From: Streptomyces kebangsaanensis
Lineage (GTDB): Bacteria; Actinomycetota; Actinomycetes; Streptomycetales; Streptomycetaceae
Direction of reading: 5' to 3'
Assembly (NCBI RefSeq): GCF_001906585.1
Contig: NZ_JUJA01000146.1
Location: forward strand, 218,390 to 256,620
DNA length: 38,231 nt
This document shows positions 32,896 through 38,231 of the stretch, in pieces. The notes beneath the pieces were generated by a model that saw nothing but the letters and a program-made list of their open reading frames with translations, was not told where the DNA came from and made no database searches. The translations under genes and the position numbers were made by a program. Each line of letters begins with the position of its first letter. The first letter of the stretch is position 1.

Positions 32896-34484
32896 ACCGC
32901 ACGACCCTGTCCCTGATCGCCGGCGTGACCGCGCTCGCCGCCGTCACCGGATTCGCCGCGTTGAACACGCCGGACGCCTCGGGCGCCGGCCCCGCCAAGG
33001 CGGCCGCCCAACTGCCCGTCGAGCGCACGACCCTGGTCTGCCCGACGCCGAGCAGTTCCGACATCGCCGACACCTCGTACACGTCCTTCACACCCGTGAC
33101 CCAGGGCGCGGGCAGCACGGGCAAGGCCCAACTCCTTCCCGCCACCGGTCAGTCGGCGACGGACGCCGACAACGGGGAGGACGGCTCCAAGGACAAGGAC
33201 AAGGGCAAGGGCGAGGGCAGGGACGAGGAAGAGGACAAGGGCAAGGAAGAGGACAAGGACAAGGACGGTGGCGGCGGCAAGAAGGAGGCCGTCAAACCCG
33301 TCCTGGAGCCCAAGGAGCCCGGCACCCCCGCCACCGGTGACACCTCGGGCGCGGACGCTCCCGCGCTGATCGGCACGGCCGAGGGCAAGTTCGCGCCCGG
33401 CTGGACGATGCAGCAGACCACCGAGGTCGCCGTGGGCGCCGGCCGCGGTCTGCTGGGCGTCAACTGCACCGCCCCGGACACCCAGTTCTGGTTCCCGGGC
33501 GCGAGCACGGCCGCCGGCCGCTCCGACTACGTCCACCTGACCAACCCCGACGACTCCGCGGCCGTCGTCGACATCGAGCTGTACGGCGAGGACGGCGTCG
33601 TGAAGTCGGCCGTCGGTGAGGGCATCACCGTTGCGCCGCACTCCAGCGAGCCGGTCCTGCTGTCCACGCTCGCCGACGCCCCGCAGGAGGACCTCACCGT
33701 GCACGTGAGCGTGCGCAGCGGCCGGGTCGGCGCGGCCGTGCAGGCCCTCGACGACAAACTGGGCGGCGACTGGCTGACGGCGTCCGCCGACCCGGCGGAC
33801 AGCCTGGTGCTGCCGGGCATCCCCAAGGACGCCACGTCCGTACGGCTGGTCGCCTTCACGCCGGGGGACTCCGACGCCGACCTGAAGGTGCGGCTGGCCT
33901 CGCCGTCCGGGCTGATCACGCCCGCCGGGCACGAGACGGTCCACCTCAAGGGCAGGATGACGACCGCCGTCGACCTCGGTGAGATCACGCGCGGGGAGGC
34001 GGGCTCACTGGTGCTCACGCCGACCTCGCAGTCGGTGCCCGTGGTCGCGGCGCTGCGGGTCGTCCGGGGCAAGGGCGACAAGCAGGAGACGGCGTTCATC
34101 CCGGCGACGAGCCCGCTCGAGACGCGCGCGACCTCGGTCGGCAACAGCGCCAAGAGTTCGACGCTCTCGCTGACCGCTCCCACGGCCACCGCGCAGGTCA
34201 AGGTCACCGCCTCGGCGGGCAGCGGAGGCGGCGCACCGGAGTCGAAGACCTACACGATCAAGGCGGGCAGCACCCAGGACATCGACCCGCCGGTGCCGTC
34301 CGGCCTGAAAGGGACGTACGCCCTGACGGTGGAGCGCCTGTCCGGCGGCCCGGTCTACGGGGCGCGGACCCTCGAGGCGACGCGCGCGGGCGTCCCCGCC
34401 TTCACGGTCCAGACGCTGCCGGACGACCGGGGGACCGTGGCGGTGCCGCGGGCTGAGCAGGACCTGTCCGTGCTGCAGAAGTGA
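32892..34484 (+). CDS. DUF5719 family secreted or membrane-anchored protein
   Basis: A 530-residue protein. The N-terminus is a single hydrophobic segment (LSLIAGVTALAAVTGFAAL) that is either a signal peptide or an anchor, so most of the chain is extracytoplasmic. A strongly charged linker of Lys, Asp, Glu and Gly (about residues 95-140) is encoded by a purine-rich tract at 33187-33297. The rest is beta-rich, with repeated patterns such as VHLTNPDDSAAVVDIELYG and VPVVAALRVVRG typical of DUF5719. Two Cys (LVCPTPSSSD and GVNCTAPDT) may form a disulfide. The GTG at 32892 overlaps the glycosyltransferase stop, so the two proteins are made together and probably act together. No catalytic motif is visible; a partner or chaperone role for the transferase is inference. 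Confidence 0.85.
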   Translation: MNRTTLSLIAGVTALAAVTGFAALNTPDASGAGPAKAAAQLPVERTTLVCPTPSSSDIADTSYTSFTPVTQGAGSTGKAQLLPATGQSATDADNGEDGSKDKDKGKGEGRDEEEDKGKEEDKDKDGGGGKKEAVKPVLEPKEPGTPATGDTSGADAPALIGTAEGKFAPGWTMQQTTEVAVGAGRGLLGVNCTAPDTQFWFPGASTAAGRSDYVHLTNPDDSAAVVDIELYGEDGVVKSAVGEGITVAPHSSEPVLLSTLADAPQEDLTVHVSVRSGRVGAAVQALDDKLGGDWLTASADPADSLVLPGIPKDATSVRLVAFTPGDSDADLKVRLASPSGLITPAGHETVHLKGRMTTAVDLGEITRGEAGSLVLTPTSQSVPVVAALRVVRGKGDKQETAFIPATSPLETRATSVGNSAKSSTLSLTAPTATAQVKVTASAGSGGGAPESKTYTIKAGSTQDIDPPVPSGLKGTYALTVERLSGGPVYGARTLEATRAGVPAFTVQTLPDDRGTVAVPRAEQDLSVLQK

Positions 34485-34487
34485 GGC

Positions 34488-34519
34488 GGGCGCCCCGGAC
34501 GACGTTCCGGACGGCGCCC
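34488..34519. terminator. Hairpin between the DUF5719 gene and the zincin gene
   Basis: GGGCGCC (34488-34494) pairs with GGCGCCC (34513-34519), and CCGG (34495-34498) pairs with CCGG (34507-34510). There is a two-base bulge on the right arm and an 8-base loop. It lies 4 bases after one stop and 6 before the other, suiting bidirectional termination. Confidence 0.7.
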
Positions 34520-34524
34520 CGGGC

Positions 34525-34974
34525 TCAGTCCTCGCCGTACCGGGGGTCCACCGTCTCCGGGGTCAGTCCCAGCAGCTCGGCCACCTGCTCGACGACGATC
34601 TCGTGCACCAGGGCGGCCCGCTCGTCGCGCCCCTTGGTGCGGATCTCCACCGGCCGCCGGTAGACCACCACGCGCGCGCGTCGCCCGTCGTGCGAGGCGA
34701 TCGTGCCTCCGAGCGGCACCGCCTCGTCGTTCCAGGGCTGCCCCGGCCGGTCCAGCCGCGGCACCTCCAGCACGAGGAAGTCGATGTCGGCCAGTTGCGG
34801 CCACCGCCGCTCCAGGCGGTCCACGGAGTCCTGCACCAGGTCCGCGAACACTTCTGCACGGCTCGCCGCGAGTGGCACCTGCGGCGGTGCGATCGGACCG
34901 CGCATGCCGCGGCCGTGGCGATCACGTCGTCGAGGCCCGGGGCCGGTGGCACGGGGCGGTACACGGTTGTCCAT
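34525..34974 (-). CDS. Metallopeptidase-family (zincin-like) protein with a degenerate HExxH motif
   Basis: A 149-residue protein of the small zincin-like family (PF06262-type). The core shows VDRLERRWPQLADIDFLVLEVP, GGTIASHDGRRARVVVYRRPVEIR and DERAALVHEIVVEQVAELLGL. The helix that should hold HExxH reads H124-E125-I-V-V128, so the second His is replaced by Val and the usual third ligand is not evident. Peptidase activity is therefore doubtful. An Arg/Pro-rich stretch of about 30 residues starts the protein. ATG 34974 is chosen; a GTG one codon earlier is possible, and neither has a good ribosome site. The C-terminus has the DPRYGED tail. It lies between the DUF5719 and DUF3499 genes on the other strand. 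A homolog (Rv3259, from memory) has the same neighbours in mycobacteria. Confidence 0.82.
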   Translation of the reverse strand: MDNRVPPRATGPGPRRRDRHGRGMRGPIAPPQVPLAASRAEVFADLVQDSVDRLERRWPQLADIDFLVLEVPRLDRPGQPWNDEAVPLGGTIASHDGRRARVVVYRRPVEIRTKGRDERAALVHEIVVEQVAELLGLTPETVDPRYGED

Positions 34975-35141
34975 CACTGCTGAAGGGTAGTCCCCGGCGC
35001 CCGCGCGTGCCCGGCCTCGACGGCCTGTCGTCAGGTGACCATTCCAGCCAAGATTGGGCTCGATTCCGTATCTCTCCAAGACCGTCGATCTCAAGACAAT
35101 TGACGGTGTTTGTGCGCAGTCGTGACCGGATCCAGAGTTGT

Positions 35142-35153
35142 TCGAAATTTCGA
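35142..35153. promoter_or_regulatory. Perfect 12-bp AT-rich palindrome upstream of the DUF3499 gene
   Basis: TCGAAATTTCGA is an exact palindrome in the 261-base divergent region between the zincin and DUF3499 genes. It stands out from the GC-rich surroundings and could be an operator. It does not fit the LexA box TCGAAC-N4-GTTCGA. Confidence 0.35.
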
Positions 35154-35235
35154 CAGGGGTGTTCGCGCAGGTCAGCGAAGTGTGACAGAAGGTATGTGCC
35201 GGGCGTTTCACCCCGCGACACGGTGGAGTGACCTG

Positions 35236-35661
35236 ATGGAGAGTCGTCGCGGCCCGCTCAAGAGTGCGGTACCGTCCAACATCGTGAGCCCTGTACGTCG
35301 CTGTTCGCGCACCGCTTGCGGCCGTCCCGCCGTAGCGACGCTGACGTACGTCTACGCCGACTCCACCGCTGTCCTCGGCCCGCTCGCCACCTACGCCGAA
35401 CCCCACTGCTACGACCTGTGCGCCGAGCACTCCGAGCGCCTCACCGCCCCCCGCGGCTGGGAGGTCGTCCGCCTCCTCGACGGCTCGGCTCCCGCACGGC
35501 CCAGTGGTGACGATCTGGAAGCGCTTGCCAATGCCGTGCGCGAGGCGGCCAGGCCCCAGAAGCGGGCGGCCGAGGCCGGGGGCGGCGGCCCGCGCACGGC
35601 GGACCCGATGGAGGTCGCGCGCCGCGGCCACCTGCGCGTGCTCCGCTCGCCGGACAACTGA
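35236..35661 (+). CDS. DUF3499 family putative zinc-binding protein
   Basis: A 141-residue actinobacterial protein of unknown function. The conserved block runs VRRCSRTACGRPAVATL, YVYADSTAVLGPLAT, then EPHCYDLCAEHSERLTAPRGWEVVRL. Cys 23, 28, 58 and 62 with His 57 and 65 are placed as in a treble-clef or zinc-ribbon site, so zinc binding is likely. The C-terminal third is low-complexity and charged. ATG 35236 has GGAG seven bases upstream. GTG 35284, 16 codons later, starts right before the conserved block and has a TACCGT hexamer 8 bases upstream, so a second leaderless start cannot be excluded. It precedes manB on the same strand with a 164-base gap. The order DUF3499 then manB is also found in mycobacteria (from memory), which hints at an envelope role. 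Confidence 0.87.
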   Translation: MESRRGPLKSAVPSNIVSPVRRCSRTACGRPAVATLTYVYADSTAVLGPLATYAEPHCYDLCAEHSERLTAPRGWEVVRLLDGSAPARPSGDDLEALANAVREAARPQKRAAEAGGGGPRTADPMEVARRGHLRVLRSPDN

Positions 35662-35825
35662 TCGCCGGACGGCGGCGGGCTTCTGCCACCGGGTCTTCGC
35701 CCCTCACCCGTCGCCGTACCCGCGCAAGCGCTTGCGTCCACGCCGCGTGCTCGGTCCCTGACGCCACCACGGTCAGCGGGCACCGGTAGCTTGTGGTGAC
35801 CGATAGGACTCCAGAAGGGTTGGCC

Positions 35826-37190
35826 GTGGCTGCTGATCTGTCGCAGATCGTGAAGGCGTACGACGTACGCGGAGTGGTCCCGGACCAGTGGGACGAGTCA
35901 CTGGCCGAACTCTTCGGGGCGGCCTTCGCCCAGGTGACCGGCGCGAGCGCCCTCGTGACCGGGCACGACATGCGGCCCTCCTCGCCCGGCCTGGCCCGGG
36001 CCTTCGCGCGCGGCGCGGCGCGGCGCGGCGTGGAGGTCACCGAGATCGGGCTGTGCTCCACGGACCAGCTGTACTACGCCTCGGGCGCCCTGGGCCTGCC
36101 GGGCGCGATGTTCACCGCCTCCCACAACCCCGCCCAGTACAACGGCATCAAGATGTGCCGCGCGGGCGCCGCTCCCGTCGGCCAGGACTCGGGCCTGGCG
36201 GAGATCCGCGAACTGGTCGGGAAATGGCAGGAGTCGGGCGCCCCGGACCCCGCGGAACAGCCGGGAACGATCTCGCGACGCGACACGCTGGACGACTACG
36301 CGGCACACCTGCGCTCCCTCGTCGACCTGACCTCCAACCGCCCCCTGAAGGTCGTCGTCGACGCGGGCAACGGCATGGGCGGCCACACCGTCCCGACGGT
36401 CCTCGCCGGGCTGCCCGTCGACCTCGTGCCGATGTACTTCGAACTGGACGGCACCTTCCCCAACCACGAGGCCAACCCGCTGGACCCGGCCAACCTCGTC
36501 GACCTGCGCGGCCGGGTCCGCGCCGAGGGTGCCGACATCGGCCTCGCCTTCGACGGCGACGCCGACCGCTGCTTCGTCGTCGACGAGCGCGGCGAGCCGG
36601 TCTCCCCGTCCGCGGTCACCGCGCTGGTCGCCGCCCGCGAGCTGGCCAGGAACGGCGGCAAGGGCGTGATCATCCACAACCTCATCACCTCCTGGTCGGT
36701 CCCCGAAGTAGTGAGAGAGAGCGGCGGCACACCCGCACGCACGCGCGTGGGCCACTCCTTCATCAAGGCCGAGATGGCGCGGACGGGCGCGATCTTCGGC
36801 GGCGAGCACTCCGCGCACTACTACTTCAAGGACTTCTGGAACGCCGACACGGGCATGCTGGCCGCCCTGCACGTCCTCGCGGCCCTGGGCGGCCAGGACG
36901 GTCCCCTGTCGTCGCTCGTGGCCCAGTACGACCGCTACGTCGGCTCCGGCGAGATCAACTCCACGGTCGACGACCAGACCGCCCGCCTCGCCGCCGTCAG
37001 GTCGGCGTACGCCGGCCGCGACGACGTCACCCTGGACGAACTCGACGGTCTCACCGTCACCGCCGCCGACTGGTGGTTCAACGTCCGCCCCTCCAACACC
37101 GAACCGCTCCTGCGGCTGAACGCCGAGGCCCGCGACGAGGCCACGATGGCCAGGGTGAGGGACGAGGCCCTGGCCGTCATCCGCGGCTGA
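35826..37190 (+). CDS. manB: Phosphomannomutase / phosphoglucomutase
   Basis: A 454-residue alpha-D-phosphohexomutase that interconverts mannose-6-phosphate and mannose-1-phosphate, feeding ManC and GDP-mannose. All four family loops are present: the phosphoserine loop TASHNP (97-102, S99), the metal loop DGDADR, the sugar-binding [10 protein letters not shown], and the phosphate-binding [10 protein letters not shown] near the C-terminus. Length is normal. GTG 35826 is chosen because the protein then begins [15 protein letters not shown], just before the conserved KAYDVRG strand, with an AGAAGGG ribosome site upstream. The frame continues 11 codons further up with no support. The product probably works with the SIS-domain protein 409 bases downstream and with ManC 12 kb away. 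Confidence 0.95.
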   Translation: MAADLSQIVKAYDVRGVVPDQWDESLAELFGAAFAQVTGASALVTGHDMRPSSPGLARAFARGAARRGVEVTEIGLCSTDQLYYASGALGLPGAMFTASHNPAQYNGIKMCRAGAAPVGQDSGLAEIRELVGKWQESGAPDPAEQPGTISRRDTLDDYAAHLRSLVDLTSNRPLKVVVDAGNGMGGHTVPTVLAGLPVDLVPMYFELDGTFPNHEANPLDPANLVDLRGRVRAEGADIGLAFDGDADRCFVVDERGEPVSPSAVTALVAARELARNGGKGVIIHNLITSWSVPEVVRESGGTPARTRVGHSFIKAEMARTGAIFGGEHSAHYYFKDFWNADTGMLAALHVLAALGGQDGPLSSLVAQYDRYVGSGEINSTVDDQTARLAAVRSAYAGRDDVTLDELDGLTVTAADWWFNVRPSNTEPLLRLNAEARDEATMARVRDEALAVIRG

Positions 37191-37272
37191 GGCGCCGCAG
37201 GGGCCGCTCCCGGCCGTCCCGGGCGTGACCCGACGGCCCGGCCCGGCCCCGCCACGCCGCCCTCACCGGCGG

Positions 37273-37278
37273 TACCCT
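37273..37278 (+). promoter_or_regulatory. Putative -10 element before the Trm112-like gene
   Basis: TACCCT fits TAnnnT and would start transcription near 37285, leaving a leader of about 40 bases that contains the GAAGGGA ribosome site. Confidence 0.3.
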
Positions 37279-37326
37279 GACCAGGCACGACCGCACACAC
37301 GCCCGCCCGCCCCGAAGGGAATGCCC

Positions 37327-37497
37327 ATGCCGCTCGAAGCCGGCCTCCTGGAGATCCTCGCCTGCCCGGCCTGCCACGCCCCCCTCAAGGAGCAGGACGC
37401 CGAGCTGATCTGCACCGGCCAGGACTGCGGCCTCGCGTACCCCGTGCGCGACGGCATCCCCGTCCTGCTCGTCGACGAGGCCCGCCGCCCCGCGTAG
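37327..37497 (+). CDS. Trm112-like small zinc-binding protein
   Basis: A 56-residue protein of the Trm112/YcaR family (PF03966). It has four zinc-ligand-type cysteines in two clusters, CPAC (CPACHAPL) and CTGQDC, followed by the typical [14 protein letters not shown] strand pair. Eukaryotic Trm112 activates methyltransferases; bacterial members are poorly understood and often sit by sugar-metabolism or lipid A genes. ATG 37327 is preferred over ATG 37321 because GAAGGGA ends directly before the first ATG, leaving normal spacing only to the second. It lies between manB and the SIS protein on the same strand, but a terminator 7 bases after its stop suggests it ends a transcript. Confidence 0.9.
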   Translation: MPLEAGLLEILACPACHAPLKEQDAELICTGQDCGLAYPVRDGIPVLLVDEARRPA

Positions 37498-37504
37498 CAC
37501 GGAC

Positions 37505-37535
37505 CCGTCCGGGGGAGGCCCGCCGCCCCGGACGG
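37505..37535 (+). terminator. 10-bp hairpin terminator after the Trm112-like gene
   Basis: CCGTCCGGGG (37505-37514) and CCCCGGACGG (37526-37535) pair perfectly over 10 bp with an 11-base loop, 7 bases after the stop codon. Confidence 0.75.
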
Positions 37536-37599
37536 ACGGGGCCCGCCGCCCCCACAACCGACGACCCGGCGTTCGGAGCCCGATCGGAGGCTGTCGCCC

Positions 37600-38231
37600 A
37601 TGCTCGACGAATCGCTGCTCGACGATCCCGGAGGGCTCGCCGAGGCCGACCACCGCGGACTGCTCCGGGGTGCCGCCGAGGCCGGCGCCCGGATCCGTAC
37701 CGCCGCCCGGAACGCCGCCGAGGCCGGCGTGGGCGACCTCAAGCCCGACGGCCGCCCGCGCGCCGTCCTGATCGCCGGGCCGGGCGCCGCCGCCACCCAC
37801 GCCGCCGACCTGCTCGGCACGCTCGCCGGCGCCGGCAGCCCCGTCACCCGGCTCGCACCCACTGGTGTGGCCCCGGCCGCCGGCGCCCTGCGCTGGGAGC
37901 TGCCCGGCTGGGCCGGCTCCGTCGACCTGCTGCTGATCGCCACCCCGGACGGCACCGAGCCCAGCCTGTCCCTGCTCGCGGACCAGGCCTACCGGCGCGG
38001 CTGCACGGTCGTCGCCGTGGCCCCGGCCCGCACCCCGCTCGCCGAGGCCGTCGAAGCCGCCCACGGCCTGTTCATACCGATGGCGACGGCGCCGTACGAC
38101 CACGACGAACCCCTCGCCGGGTCCGCCCCCGGCGTGCTGTGGGCGCTGCTCACCCCGCTGCTCGCGCTCCTGGACCGGGTGGGCCTGCTCACCGCCCCGC
38201 CCGACGCCCTGGAGAAGGCCGCCGACCGGCT
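37600..38231 (+). CDS. SIS-domain protein, bifunctional phosphoglucose/phosphomannose isomerase-like (partial)
   Basis: The first 210 codons of a gene that runs off the right edge. The start ATG 37600 has GGAGG nine bases upstream. The N-terminus MLDESLLDDPGGLAEAD is followed by AVLIAGPGAAATHAADLLG, shaped like the first SIS strand and loop, then VDLLLIATPDGTEPSLSLLADQAYRRGCTVVAVAP, the second sugar-phosphate-binding segment. This layout fits the archaeal/actinobacterial phosphoglucose/phosphomannose isomerase type (a relative is Rv3256c, from memory). Such an enzyme could make mannose-6-phosphate for ManB. The usual Ser/Thr phosphate-binding residues appear as TPDGTEPS. The catalytic C-terminal half lies outside the window, so activity cannot be judged. 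Confidence 0.82.
   Translation, partial: MLDESLLDDPGGLAEADHRGLLRGAAEAGARIRTAARNAAEAGVGDLKPDGRPRAVLIAGPGAAATHAADLLGTLAGAGSPVTRLAPTGVAPAAGALRWELPGWAGSVDLLLIATPDGTEPSLSLLADQAYRRGCTVVAVAPARTPLAEAVEAAHGLFIPMATAPYDHDEPLAGSAPGVLWALLTPLLALLDRVGLLTAPPDALEKAADR

Noticed and set aside
33187..33297. Purine-rich GAC/AAG tract considered as a regulatory or structural DNA element
   Set aside because: It is explained by the Lys/Asp/Glu linker of the DUF5719 protein, with codons in frame throughout.

Overview
The window is high-GC actinobacterial chromosome, almost certainly Streptomyces. The evidence is very strong GC bias at third codon positions, GTG and TTG starts, TAnnnT-type promoters with leaderless starts, an 87-residue WhiB, F420 genes, and two copies of the short palindromic repeats common in Streptomyces. 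It reads as ordinary core chromosome: no rRNA, tRNA, CRISPR array, integrase or insertion sequence was seen.

Layout. (1) 1-2.9 kb: an OmpR-type response regulator and its sensor kinase, then a GNAT acetyltransferase gene broken by two stop codons. (2) 2.9-6.5 kb: a GtrA-type membrane protein facing purK-purE and an M19 dipeptidase, the last three coupled by 4-base overlaps. (3) 6.6-9.4 kb: a UDP-glucose dehydrogenase facing an acyl-CoA dehydrogenase. (4) 9.4-11.5 kb: an accessory-looking pocket with a serine hydrolase, a methyltransferase remnant and a Met/Cys-rich Csp-like metal-binding protein. (5) 11.5-19.9 kb: four LytR-CpsA-Psr (LCP) glycopolymer ligases on the minus strand, interleaved with a thioesterase and a family-2 glycosyltransferase. 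(6) 20.3-23.8 kb: a TIGR03089 protein, a secreted peptidoglycan amidase and mannose-1-phosphate guanylyltransferase. (7) 23.9-28.2 kb: an AlkA glycosylase, fbiB and fbiA for F420, and a cysteine dioxygenase preceded by a cysteine-rich leader ORF. (8) 28.6-38.2 kb: whiB, a 1260-residue membrane glycosyltransferase coupled to a DUF5719 protein, a degenerate zincin, a DUF3499 protein, phosphomannomutase, a Trm112-like protein, and the start of a SIS-domain (phosphomannose isomerase-like) protein cut by the window edge.

The genes form a cell-envelope precursor and assembly neighbourhood. The SIS protein, phosphomannomutase and ManC would supply GDP-mannose, Ugd would supply UDP-glucuronate, the glycosyltransferases and GtrA would build glycans, and the LCP proteins would attach glycopolymers to peptidoglycan. 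From memory, the order SIS protein / manB / DUF3499 / zincin / whiB / fbiA-fbiB / manC / LCP / TIGR03089 / acyl-CoA dehydrogenase / purE-purK / GtrA matches the M. tuberculosis Rv3256c-Rv3277 region, so the neighbourhood is probably ancestral.

The most interesting new candidate is a 30-codon minus-strand ORF (28109-28201) ending in a run of five cysteines. It lies directly upstream of the cysteine dioxygenase gene. Its ATG sits at the start site predicted from a TTGACA promoter, and an extended hairpin begins in its last codons. This looks like a leaderless polycysteine attenuator placed on a cysteine catabolic gene.
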